Assembly (NCBI RefSeq): GCF_964253915.1 | Contig: NZ_CAXUSG020000004.1 | Span: 1-64,000 of the forward strand | Source: Metarhizobium sp964253915 | GTDB taxonomy: Bacteria; Pseudomonadota; Alphaproteobacteria; Rhizobiales; Rhizobiaceae | Direction: 5' to 3' | Length of the DNA stretch: 64,000 bases | Shown here: positions 9,033-17,075 of the stretch, piece after piece | Layout of the letters: each line of letters begins with the position of its first letter | Numbering within the stretch: position 1 is the first letter of the stretch | Translations under genes and position numbers: made by a program | The notes under the pieces: generated by a model | Database searches by the model: none | The model's input: the letters and a program-made list of their open reading frames with translations, nothing else | Told to the model about the DNA's origin: nothing

Positions 9033-10163
9033 ATGGACACTGAGATGCAAGCAATCACCATGCCCAAATGGGGCATGACCATGACCGAAGGCCGTCTCGC
9101 TGCGTGGCTCGTCAAGGAAGGTGAGCGGATCTCGACGGGCCAGGAAATCATGGAGGTCGAGACGGAGAAGATCACCAACGTGGTCGAGGGACTGGTATCC
9201 GGCCTGCTTCGGCGCGTCGTCGTCGAGGAAGGCGCGGTTGTTCCGGTTGGCGCTCTGCTCGCCGTTGTCGCCGAGACGAGCATTTCCGACGGCGAGATCG
9301 ATACTTTCGTCGCCGGCTATGCCGAGCGTGCCGGAACGACCGGTTCAGATGCGAACGCCTATCCTGCGCCACGCATCGTTGAAGCCGGCGCTCACAGGCT
9401 CAATATTCTCAGCCTCGGCGCCGGCGCCGGCGCCACGCCCGTCGTGCTGGTTCATGGTTTCGGTGGGGATGCCGGTACCTGGCTGTTCACCCAGGATGCG
9501 CTTGCCAAGGACAGGCCGGTCCATGTCATCGATCTGCCCGCCCATGGCAGTTCGGCGCCAACCGTGCCTTCGGGCAGTGTCGATGCGCTTGCCGCATCGG
9601 TCATCGCCGCGCTGGACGCGCTGGGTATCGAGAAGGCGCATCTGGTCGGCCATTCGCTGGGAGGTGCCGTGGCATTGTCCGCGGCGGCCAGCGCACCGGA
9701 GCGTGTCCGTTCGCTCAGCCTGCTGGCGCCCGCGGGCCTGGGACCGGAGATCTCGACGGACTACATCGACGGTTTCCTTGCGGCCGACCGGCGCAGGCCC
9801 ATGAAGGATGTCCTTTCCAAGCTGTTTGCCGATCCGGGCGCGATGAGTTCGGAAATGGTCGAAAACGTACTGAAATTCAAGCGACTGGAAGGCGTCCCGG
9901 AAGCACTGGCCTCCATTGCGGCGGGGCTTGTGGCCGATGGCCGTCAGGCCGTCGACCTGCGGGAGGCGCTTTCCGCCGCATCGGTTCCCGTGCTGGTCAT
10001 CTGGGGGGAGAAGGACAGCGTCATACCGGCCAGCCAGGCCGACACCCTGCCGGAGAGTGTTCAGGTCGAGCGTCTGGCCGATGTCGGGCACATGCCGATG
10101 ATGGAAGCGGCCGCCGCGGTCAATCGCCTCCTCGTTTCTCACCTGAACCAGGCGGATCGCTGA
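9033..10163 (+). CDS. Lipoyl domain fused to alpha/beta hydrolase (AcoC-like)
   Basis: This 376-residue protein has a lipoyl domain at residues 5-82, with the lipoylated lysine K46 in 'EVETEKITNV'. A linker follows, then an alpha/beta hydrolase from about residue 125: oxyanion motif VHGFGG, nucleophile S208 in GHSLGG, acid in 'GEKDSV' and His in 'VGHMPMM'. The usual E2 catalytic acyltransferase domain is absent. This architecture is known for AcoC of acetoin dehydrogenase systems. The hydrolase part may handle the acyl-lipoyl intermediate. It directly follows E1 beta, so it is the E2-equivalent of this complex. Confidence 0.87.
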   Translation: MDTEMQAITMPKWGMTMTEGRLAAWLVKEGERISTGQEIMEVETEKITNVVEGLVSGLLRRVVVEEGAVVPVGALLAVVAETSISDGEIDTFVAGYAERAGTTGSDANAYPAPRIVEAGAHRLNILSLGAGAGATPVVLVHGFGGDAGTWLFTQDALAKDRPVHVIDLPAHGSSAPTVPSGSVDALAASVIAALDALGIEKAHLVGHSLGGAVALSAAASAPERVRSLSLLAPAGLGPEISTDYIDGFLAADRRRPMKDVLSKLFADPGAMSSEMVENVLKFKRLEGVPEALASIAAGLVADGRQAVDLREALSAASVPVLVIWGEKDSVIPASQADTLPESVQVERLADVGHMPMMEAAAAVNRLLVSHLNQADR

Positions 10164-10165
10164 CC

Positions 10166-10756
10166 ATGCCGGCGTCAACAGGATTGCCGGGACTGCAAGG
10201 AGCCGAGCATATCGGCATAACGGTGCCCGACTTCGATGCCGCGATCGATTTTTTCGTCCGCGTCATCGGCTGCGAGTTCATTCTCGACGGGGGTTCTTAT
10301 GCCGACCCAGACTTCATGGAGCGTCAAATCGGCGTCGACCGGCGTTCCAGTTTCCGCTGGGGTTTCGTGCGCTGCGCAAACGGATTGAACTTCGAGGTCT
10401 TCGAGTATTCGGCGCCGGAGCAGGCTGCCGTACCGCCGCGCAACAGCGATATCGGCGGCCATCATGTGGCGTTCTACGTCGATGACATCGATGCAGCCGT
10501 CGCGCATCTGCGTGCGCAAGGCGTGACCGTACAGGGAGAGGTGCAACGGATCGATTCCGGCCCGGCAAAGGGTTCGTTGTGGATCTACTTCCAATCTCCC
10601 TGGGGCATGCAGTTCGAACTGGTGAGCTATCCGGACGGCAAGGGCGACGCGGATTCTCCCGCTCGTCGCTTGTGGCATCCACGGCTTTCCGCGGCGGCGA
10701 AAGCGCAGGCCGGCCAAAACCCCTCCGAAAACGCACGAGTCGAGCAACAACGATGA
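10166..10756 (+). CDS. VOC-family (glyoxalase/dioxygenase-like) protein
   Basis: This 196-residue protein has two beta-alpha-beta-beta-beta modules of the vicinal oxygen chelate fold. 'GAEHIGITVPDFDAAIDFF' (residues 12-30) gives the first His ligand, 'GLNFEVFEY' a Glu, 'GGHHVAFYVDDIDAAVAHL' the second module's His, and 'GMQFELVSYP' the last Glu, so the metal site looks intact. It starts three bases after the lipoyl protein and its stop overlaps the next permease gene by four bases (ATGA). The reaction could be isomerisation, hydrolysis or oxygenation of a metabolite in the pathway; I cannot say which. Confidence 0.8.
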   Translation: MPASTGLPGLQGAEHIGITVPDFDAAIDFFVRVIGCEFILDGGSYADPDFMERQIGVDRRSSFRWGFVRCANGLNFEVFEYSAPEQAAVPPRNSDIGGHHVAFYVDDIDAAVAHLRAQGVTVQGEVQRIDSGPAKGSLWIYFQSPWGMQFELVSYPDGKGDADSPARRLWHPRLSAAAKAQAGQNPSENARVEQQR

Positions 10757-11445
10757 TCGATTATGCCTTTCTGCAATCACTGGATTTCACGGTCGCATGG
10801 ACCTACCTGCCGGTGCTGCTGGGGGGCTTGCTGATCAACATCCTGTTGACCGCCATCGGCTTTCTCGGCGGCGGGGTCTTTGTCGGTACTTTCCTGGCGA
10901 TAGCCAATCTGTCGCCCCATCGGATCATTCGCTGGCCGGCGCTGGGTTTCGTCGAGTTCTGGCGATCGACGCCGCTGCTCGTCCAGGCCATCTGGGTGCA
11001 TTTTTCCGTCCCCGGTTTGACAGGTCTTTCGACAACCCCTTTCCAGAGCGCATCCATCGCATTGATCTTCAATGTCGCCGCCTATTGCAGCGAGATCATT
11101 CGAGGCGGCATCCTCGGTGTCGGGAAAGGCCAGTTCGAAGCCGCAAAGGCACTCGGAATGCGCGCTTATCCGACCTGGCGTACCGTGATCATTCCACAGG
11201 CGATCCGCCTGATGCTGCCTCCGTTGATCGGCACGATCATCAGCATCTTCAAGGCGACGGCGATCCTTTCCGTCCTCGCTATCGACGACCTGCTTCGGAC
11301 CTCCAGCCGGCTGTCGAACTATACATTCCAGCCGGTCGAGATCTACACGACGGCGGCAGTTCTCGCCTTTGCCGTCGGGGCTGCCATCAGTCTTGCCGGC
11401 TATTTTGCGGAAAGCGCTCTGAAGGGGGCCTCCCATGGACGTTGA
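10753..11445 (+). CDS. Polar amino acid ABC importer permease 1
   Basis: This is a 230-residue permease of the HisM/GlnP (HEQRo) family, with an N-terminal helix pair and the ATPase-coupling EAA loop 'GQFEAAKALGMRAYPTWRTVIIPQA' near residue 133. The start at 10753 is in the ATGA overlap with the VOC gene and gives the usual length; the frame is open further upstream only through the VOC gene. The second permease overlaps its end by 11 bases. A dedicated ATPase gene is not present in this operon, so the system probably borrows a shared amino-acid ATPase. Confidence 0.9.
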   Translation: MIDYAFLQSLDFTVAWTYLPVLLGGLLINILLTAIGFLGGGVFVGTFLAIANLSPHRIIRWPALGFVEFWRSTPLLVQAIWVHFSVPGLTGLSTTPFQSASIALIFNVAAYCSEIIRGGILGVGKGQFEAAKALGMRAYPTWRTVIIPQAIRLMLPPLIGTIISIFKATAILSVLAIDDLLRTSSRLSNYTFQPVEIYTTAAVLAFAVGAAISLAGYFAESALKGASHGR

Positions 11446-12085
11446 TCTCATTTTGCGCAACAGCGGCGCATTGTTCGACGGTGTCAAAGTGACGCTCGCC
11501 ATCACGCTGATCGGCGTCCTGATCGCCCTGGTCGGTGGCGGCCTGATCTGTGCGATGCGGCTTTCGACCTCTGCCGTCCTGCGCGCCTTTGCACGCTGCT
11601 ACATCCTGTTCTTCCGCATCACACCTGAAGTCATCCTGATCTTCTGGGCCTACTACTGCATTCCGCTGATCTTCGGCACGACGGTCTCCGGTTTCTGGTC
11701 GGGATCGGTGGTGCTTGGGTTGATCGGTGCGGCCTATCTCGCGGAGATTTTTCGCGCCGGCATCGCGGCCGTGCCGCGTGGACAGAAGGAGGCGGCAGAA
11801 GCGCTCGGGCTCGGCGTGTTCCCGAAGTGGTCCATCGTCATCCTTCCCCAGGCGCTGAAGCTGGTGATTGCGCCGCTGGTGAACTACTTCACGGAGTTCC
11901 TGAAAGGCACGACCTTGCTTTCCGCCATCGGCGTCATGGACCTTTCATTGCAGGCCTATCTGCTTGGCGGTCAAACATTCCAATACGTTACATTCCTGTC
12001 CGCGATCGCGATCATCTATTTCGCGATCATTTTCCCCGTCACACTTTATGCGCGCCGACTTGAGAGGCGACTCGCCAAACGGTGA
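11435..12085 (+). CDS. Polar amino acid ABC importer permease 2
   Basis: This 216-residue inner-membrane permease of the HisQ/GlnP family has about five hydrophobic helices and the coupling loop 'GQKEAAEALGLGVFPKWSIVILPQA' near residue 118. It pairs with the preceding permease, with which it overlaps by 11 bases, to form the channel. The solute-binding protein gene follows after about 100 bases. Confidence 0.92.
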   Translation: MDVDLILRNSGALFDGVKVTLAITLIGVLIALVGGGLICAMRLSTSAVLRAFARCYILFFRITPEVILIFWAYYCIPLIFGTTVSGFWSGSVVLGLIGAAYLAEIFRAGIAAVPRGQKEAAEALGLGVFPKWSIVILPQALKLVIAPLVNYFTEFLKGTTLLSAIGVMDLSLQAYLLGGQTFQYVTFLSAIAIIYFAIIFPVTLYARRLERRLAKR

Positions 12086-12184
12086 CGAGATCACAGCACT
12101 GCCCGCGAAACTGGCTCGACATGGTTCGCCATGCGCAGACAGGCAGCTCTCTACAAGCATGAAAAACCAGAAAAGGGGAATGAC

Positions 12185-13006
12185 ATGAAATCACTTATGC
12201 ATCGGTTAGGGCTCATAAAAGTTCTGCTCGTCCTGGCTTTGGCCTGGTTTGCCGCGCCCGCGATGGCCGACGACCTGATCAAGGAGATCAAGGAACGGGG
12301 CGTCTTCAAGGTCGGCATGGCCGAAAGCCCGCCATGGCAGGCACCGAACCCGGTCTCGGGGCAATATGAAGGCTTCAACGTCGACATGGCGCAACAGATC
12401 GCAAAGATCCTCGGTGTCGAACTCGAAATCGTCCCTGCGACCTGGGCGACCCTTATCCCGGGTCTCGAGGCGAAACAGTATGACATCGTCTGCGCCAATC
12501 TTTTCGCCACGCCCGAGCGTGCCGTTGTGGTCGATTTCACGGAGCCTTATGACACTTACGGCTTCCACCTCGTGACCAATGCCAAAAAGGGCATCACGTC
12601 CATTGACGCTCTCAATTCGCCCGATGTGACATTTGTCGGTCAAAGCGGCACCGTCGAGGAAAGCTATCCGAAGGAACTCTTTCCGCAGGCCAAGGTTCGC
12701 GGCGTCGTGACAAACGACATCGCTGCCTGGATCAGCGAAGTCGCCTCGGGCCAGGCGGATGCCGCCTTCCTGGATCCCGGCACGCTTATGCTTCTCAAGA
12801 CCCGTAGCCCGGCGCTGACGGAACGGCTGACGATTCTCAACAAGGAAGATGCCCTGGTGAAGCCCGTCGGTTTGGCCTACGCCGTCCGCCCCGGCGACCC
12901 CCATCTGCTCAACTTCCTCAATACGTTCATCCGCAATGCCGTGCGCAGCGGAGACAATGTGAAGTTGCGCGACAAGTGGTTCGCTGAACTGGCCAAGCAA
13001 AAATAA
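12185..13006 (+). CDS. Amino acid ABC importer solute-binding protein
   Basis: This 273-residue periplasmic protein (SBP_bac_3 family) has a cleavable Sec signal at residues 1-27: basic start, hydrophobic core 'VLLVLALAWFAAPAMA' and a likely cut after AMA. 'GVFKVGMAESPPWQ' and 'GFNVDMAQQIAKILGVELEIVPATW' are characteristic of the first lobe. I chose the ATG at 12185 because of the signal peptide and the upstream aaaagggg. It delivers an amino acid or derivative to the two permeases upstream. A strong hairpin follows the gene. Confidence 0.9.
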   Translation: MKSLMHRLGLIKVLLVLALAWFAAPAMADDLIKEIKERGVFKVGMAESPPWQAPNPVSGQYEGFNVDMAQQIAKILGVELEIVPATWATLIPGLEAKQYDIVCANLFATPERAVVVDFTEPYDTYGFHLVTNAKKGITSIDALNSPDVTFVGQSGTVEESYPKELFPQAKVRGVVTNDIAAWISEVASGQADAAFLDPGTLMLLKTRSPALTERLTILNKEDALVKPVGLAYAVRPGDPHLLNFLNTFIRNAVRSGDNVKLRDKWFAELAKQK

Positions 13007-13017
13007 TCGAACCCCGG

Positions 13018-13041
13018 GGCCGGGCATGGAGCTGCCCGGCC
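13018..13041 (+). terminator. Intercistronic hairpin after binding-protein gene
   Basis: A perfect 9-bp stem, ggccgggca / tgcccggcc, with a six-base loop lies 12 bases after the binding-protein stop and 30 bases before the next start. No T-run follows. It is more likely to stabilise the upstream message or partly attenuate transcription than to end it fully. This is a common arrangement after binding-protein genes, which need higher expression. Confidence 0.6.
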
Positions 13042-13071
13042 TATCTCGGGCCCAATCTTTCGGAGGTGATT

Positions 13072-14289
13072 ATGGAACTTAAACGCTTCGACGCACTGGC
13101 AATCCAAAATGCCCACTCAGACCGTTCTCGTCCCTATGGCGAGTGCGAGCGACGCGTTCTGAACCAGGAAGGCTTCCGCAAAGCCTATGCCGAGATTTCG
13201 TCCTGGCCGGGGTACAAGGAGACGCCCCTCATAAAGCTCGAAGGAATGGCGCAGCAACTGGGCGTCGGGGAAATATTCTACAAGGATGAAGGCCAGCGCC
13301 TCGGGCTGAAAAGCTTCAAGGCCATCGGCGGCGCCTATGCGGTGCTGGCGATTCTGCAGCGCTATCTGGCGGCGCAGGGAATTACGGAGCATGTGACCGC
13401 TGCCGACCTGATTGCAAAGAAACATCGCGCCGAAGTGGAGAAGGTGATCGTCGCGGCTGCGACCGACGGCAACCACGGCCGTTCCGTCGCCTGGGGTGCG
13501 CAGATGTTTGGTTGCCAGTGCGTCATCTATCTGCACGAGCATGTCAGTCTCACCCGGGAACAGGAAATCGCCCGCTACGGCGCGCGGATTGTCCGCGTCG
13601 CGGGGCACTATGACGACTCGGTTCTTGCCTGTGCGGCGGATTCGGCCGTCAACGGCTGGTATGTCGCCGGGGATACATCGAACGACGTCGGCGCGGATGT
13701 TCCATCGTTGATCATGCAGGGTTACACCCTCGTTGCGGCCGAGATCCTCAGCCAGCTTGCAGAGCGGAAGCCGACGCACGTTTTCGTGCAAGCTGGCGTC
13801 GGCGGATTGGCGGCTGCGGTCGCAGGACATTATTGGGAATTGCTTGGCACCGAGCGCCCGAACATCGTCGTGGTCGAGCCGCAACGGGCGGACTGTGTTT
13901 TTCGCAGCATCGCAGCCGGCCGGCCGACTCAGGTGCCGGGCGACACCAACACCGTCATGGCCTGCCTGGCGGCTGGCGAGGTGTCCGCGCCTGCCTGGGT
14001 CATCCTGCAACATGCCGTCGATAGCGTCATCGCACTGCCGGAGAGCGCCGCTGCGCCGACGATGCAGGTCCTGGCTGCCGGGATTGCGGGCGATCCGCCG
14101 ATCGTCGCCGGTGAATCGGGTTGCGCCGCGACGGCGGGCCTGATCGCGGCGGCGTTGGATCCACGGCTGCGCGACATGCTCGGCATTGGACCGCAATCGC
14201 GCATCGTCACGATCGGGAGTGAAGGCGCGACGGATGAAGATGCCTATCAGCGTATCGTCGGCCGTGCGTCCGAGAGCGTTGCAGCCTGA
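13072..14289 (+). CDS. dpaL: Diaminopropionate ammonia-lyase
   Basis: This is a 405-residue fold-type II pyridoxal-phosphate enzyme. The PLP lysine is K83 in 'GLKSFKAIGGAY', with the substrate/phosphate motif 'ATDGNHGRSVAWGA' near residue 140 and the glycine-rich 'QAGVGGLAAAV' near residue 240. These and the length match diaminopropionate ammonia-lyase, which converts 2,3-diaminopropionate to pyruvate and two ammonia. The ATG at 13072 has cggagg five bases upstream. The pyruvate produced could feed the dehydrogenase encoded at the start of the operon. A related serine/threonine-type lyase activity cannot be excluded. Confidence 0.82.
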   Translation: MELKRFDALAIQNAHSDRSRPYGECERRVLNQEGFRKAYAEISSWPGYKETPLIKLEGMAQQLGVGEIFYKDEGQRLGLKSFKAIGGAYAVLAILQRYLAAQGITEHVTAADLIAKKHRAEVEKVIVAAATDGNHGRSVAWGAQMFGCQCVIYLHEHVSLTREQEIARYGARIVRVAGHYDDSVLACAADSAVNGWYVAGDTSNDVGADVPSLIMQGYTLVAAEILSQLAERKPTHVFVQAGVGGLAAAVAGHYWELLGTERPNIVVVEPQRADCVFRSIAAGRPTQVPGDTNTVMACLAAGEVSAPAWVILQHAVDSVIALPESAAAPTMQVLAAGIAGDPPIVAGESGCAATAGLIAAALDPRLRDMLGIGPQSRIVTIGSEGATDEDAYQRIVGRASESVAA

Positions 14290-14301
14290 CAGGAGGATAA
14301 C

Positions 14302-15096
14302 ATGGACGTTCAAAACAATCTTCTTTCCGGAAAGAGGGCGTTTGTCACCGGTGGCGCCCAGGGCATCGGCCTTGCGGTGGCCGAGGCGTTCCTTCGGCAG
14401 GGTGCCAGGGTCGTCATTGCCGATATCGACAGGCGCACCCTTGATGCGGCCCAGGCACATCTGGATTCCGTGGCGCCCGGACAGGCTGAAGCCGTCGTTC
14501 TCGACGTTGCCGACTTCGATGCCACGGAACGTCTCGCCGATACCCTGTTTGCGGACGGCGGTGTCGATATCGTCGTGCCGAATGCCGGCATACTCGCCCT
14601 GAAGCACGGCATCGACACGGATATTGCAACCTGGCGCAAGGTTCTGGATGTCAATCTCACCGGCGCCTTCATCACTGCAACCTCGTTTGCACGACGCATG
14701 GTGTCGGCCGGGCGTACGGGCCGCATCATCTTCACCGCTTCGATTTTCGGATTGCGCGGCGGACGCGAAAACAGCGCCTATTCTGCATCGAAGTTCGGCA
14801 TGATCGGGCTGATGCAATGCCTTGCGGCCGAGCTTGCCGGAAAGGGCATTCTCGTCAACTGCGTCTGCCCCGGGCAAATCGAGAGCAAGATGCTCCATTC
14901 GCTGTTTGACGAACGGGCCGATCTCCAGGGCGTAAGTGCCGCGACGCTGTATCAGGCGTTCGAGGCAAAGATCCCTATCGGCAAGCTCGGCACGGTGGAG
15001 GATGTGGCGGGAACCTATGTCTACCTCGCCTCCGATCTCGGGCGTTACGTTGCGGGGCAGTCGCTGGTCACCGACGGCGGCTGGCAGGTCGGCTGA
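14302..15096 (+). CDS. Short-chain dehydrogenase/reductase
   Basis: This 264-residue NAD(P)-dependent oxidoreductase has the cofactor motif TGGAQGIG at residues 15-22, an Asp after the second strand ('IADIDR', suggesting NAD), NAG near residue 96 and the catalytic YSASK near residue 161. It has the usual C-terminal 'DGGWQVG'. An aggagg site precedes the start. The stop overlaps the next gene's ATG by one base. It probably oxidises or reduces a hydroxyl group in the same pathway; the substrate is not visible. Confidence 0.9.
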   Translation: MDVQNNLLSGKRAFVTGGAQGIGLAVAEAFLRQGARVVIADIDRRTLDAAQAHLDSVAPGQAEAVVLDVADFDATERLADTLFADGGVDIVVPNAGILALKHGIDTDIATWRKVLDVNLTGAFITATSFARRMVSAGRTGRIIFTASIFGLRGGRENSAYSASKFGMIGLMQCLAAELAGKGILVNCVCPGQIESKMLHSLFDERADLQGVSAATLYQAFEAKIPIGKLGTVEDVAGTYVYLASDLGRYVAGQSLVTDGGWQVG

Positions 15097-16328
15097 TGAT
15101 CCCGACGCTAGACGATGGCGCGCTTGCAAAACGTTTTGCCCAGGACGGCCGGGAGATTCTGGTCGATCTGTGCGCCCGGTTGGTGGAGGCGCGCAGCCCG
15201 CAGCCGGTGGGGGACACCACCGCGCCGGTGACGGTGATCAAAGCGTTCCTCGAACAGGCCGGGCTGCAGCCGCGCATCGTCGCTGCCATGCCGAACAAAC
15301 CCAATCTCGTGTGTTCGTTCGAGGGCACGCAGGCCGGTCCTCATCTTGTCCTCAACGGCCATCTCGATACCTTGAATGCCGGGGACGAGGCGGCCTGGAC
15401 GGTGCCGGTCTTCCAAATGGCTCGAAACGCCGGCCGGCTGACCGGGCTTGGCATCGGAAACATGAAGGCGGGTTCGGCAGCGCTCGCGATGGCCTTTGTC
15501 GGGCTGTACCAGCAGCGATCCCGGTTGCACGGGCGCATCACGCTGACCCTCGTTGCCGACGAAGTGGTGTTCGGTCCCCATGGCGCGGCATTCCTGCTGG
15601 ACAATGAGCCGGATCTCACCGGTGATCTGCTGATCAATGCCGAGGGGCCGGGTTTTATGAACCTTGCCGTGGCGGAAAAAGGTTTGCTTTGGGTCGCGGT
15701 GGAGGCCTCCGCGCCGGCGGGGCAGGGCATGCTGACGCGGGCCGGCGCGTCGGCGACAGCGCGGCTGGCGCGATTTCTCACCATTGTCGATGCCTGGAAC
15801 GAAGAGCGGGTGGCTCCCCCGGCCGGTATGGAGGATCTGGCCGAGGGTCAGCACGGCCTCCGTCTTTCCGTCAATGCAGGCACCTTGCAGGCGGCTGGAT
15901 TCGTGAGCCAAGTGGCGACCAGCGCCACGGCCGAGATCGATTTCCGTGTTCCGCCGGGAATGACAATCGAGGCGATCGAGGAGCGGCTGAATATCGAGGC
16001 GGGGCGCATTGGCGGTATCGAAGTCCGGCGCATCAAAGGTTGGAACCCGAACTGGACGGCAATCGATCATCCCCTCTGCCGGACGGTGCGCGCCGCCAGC
16101 GAAAGCGTGCGCGGCAAGCCGCCTTTGTCGGTCGTCAGGCTGCCCGCCAGCGATGCGGCGCGCTGGCGGGCGCGTGGCGTTCCGGCCGTGTGCTACGGGC
16201 CGCAGGCCGAGCTGGCCTCCGGTCTCGACGACTATGTTTTCGAGGACGACGTGGTGGACTGCGCGGCCGTTTACATGGCGGCCGGGCTCGGCCTTTGCGC
16301 GCCGTCCGATCAGGATCGGGAGGAGTGA
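15096..16328 (+). CDS. M20-family hydrolase with altered metal site
   Basis: This 410-residue protein of the ArgE/DapE/CPG2 family keeps 'NGHLDT' (H89, D91) and the base E156. The bridging Asp of the usual DMKGG is Asn (GNMKAG, N122), and the second Glu of the usual EE pair is Val (DEVVF, V157). The usual C-terminal histidine is not evident. Family members normally hydrolyse N-acyl amino acids or dipeptides with two zinc ions. Here one or both metal sites may be lost or changed. It sits between two SDR genes downstream of diaminopropionate ammonia-lyase, so an N-acyl-diaminopropionate substrate is conceivable. Confidence 0.8.
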   Translation: MIPTLDDGALAKRFAQDGREILVDLCARLVEARSPQPVGDTTAPVTVIKAFLEQAGLQPRIVAAMPNKPNLVCSFEGTQAGPHLVLNGHLDTLNAGDEAAWTVPVFQMARNAGRLTGLGIGNMKAGSAALAMAFVGLYQQRSRLHGRITLTLVADEVVFGPHGAAFLLDNEPDLTGDLLINAEGPGFMNLAVAEKGLLWVAVEASAPAGQGMLTRAGASATARLARFLTIVDAWNEERVAPPAGMEDLAEGQHGLRLSVNAGTLQAAGFVSQVATSATAEIDFRVPPGMTIEAIEERLNIEAGRIGGIEVRRIKGWNPNWTAIDHPLCRTVRAASESVRGKPPLSVVRLPASDAARWRARGVPAVCYGPQAELASGLDDYVFEDDVVDCAAVYMAAGLGLCAPSDQDREE

Positions 16329-16331
16329 TCG

Positions 16332-17075
16332 ATGGGTGTTGTTCTGATTGCCGGCGGATCGTCGGGCATCGGTCTGGCGGCCTTGCGTGCCTTTCGCGCC
16401 CAAGGTGACAAGGTGCTGCTCGCCGATATCGACGGCGCGCGTGCCGCAGAGGTGGCGGCGGAACCCGGTGCCGGCGAGGTAAGGGCCTTCCCCTGCGACC
16501 TGTCCACCGACGAAGGTCCTCGGGCGGCGGTTGAGGCAGCGCTCGATGCCTTCGGTGGGCTTGATTGCGTCTTCTCCAATGCGGCAGTGCTGGAATCGGC
16601 GCCCCTGCAGGACTGGACGCCGCAACGCTGGCAGAGATCCCTGTCTCTCAACCTGTCGAGCCCGTTCTTTCTGGCCCAGGCTGCGGCTCCGGCGCTGGCG
16701 CGCTCCGACAATGGCAGCATCATCTTCACGGCCTCGACCGGCGCATTGCGCGGCCATGCCGGAATGCCTGCCTATCATGCGACGAAGTCGGGTTTGCTCG
16801 GATTATGCCGGGCACTTGCCGACGAGCTTGCGGGGCAGGGGACGCGCGTTAACTGCCTGCTGCCGGGCTGGATCGACACGCCTTTCAACGACTCGTTCTG
16901 GTCGTTCCAGGCCGATCCGGCGGCAGCAGAGCGGGAGCTTCTGCGCCAGATTCCAATGCGGCGGCAGGGAACGCCGGAAGATGTCGCCGGAACGGTATTG
17001 TTTCTGGCTTCGCCGGCGTCACGCTACGTGACCGGCACGTCGATTGTCGTTGATGGGGGATATACAGCGGTATGA
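16332..17075 (+). CDS. Short-chain dehydrogenase/reductase
   Basis: This 247-residue SDR has AGGSSGIG at residues 7-14, 'LADIDGARA' (acidic residue favouring NAD), 'SNAAVLE' near residue 84, catalytic 'YHATKSG' near residue 150 and the C-terminal 'VDGGYTAV'. The next gene starts four bases inside its end. It is the second SDR in the operon and not a close copy of the first, so the pathway probably has two separate redox steps. Confidence 0.9.
   Translation: MGVVLIAGGSSGIGLAALRAFRAQGDKVLLADIDGARAAEVAAEPGAGEVRAFPCDLSTDEGPRAAVEAALDAFGGLDCVFSNAAVLESAPLQDWTPQRWQRSLSLNLSSPFFLAQAAAPALARSDNGSIIFTASTGALRGHAGMPAYHATKSGLLGLCRALADELAGQGTRVNCLLPGWIDTPFNDSFWSFQADPAAAERELLRQIPMRRQGTPEDVAGTVLFLASPASRYVTGTSIVVDGGYTAV

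Noticed and set aside
13117..15129. A 670-codon open frame on the minus strand
   Set aside because: It lies opposite the diaminopropionate lyase and SDR genes, which have clear motifs and ribosome sites. Its product is arginine/histidine-rich without family features, typical of a shadow frame in GC-rich DNA.
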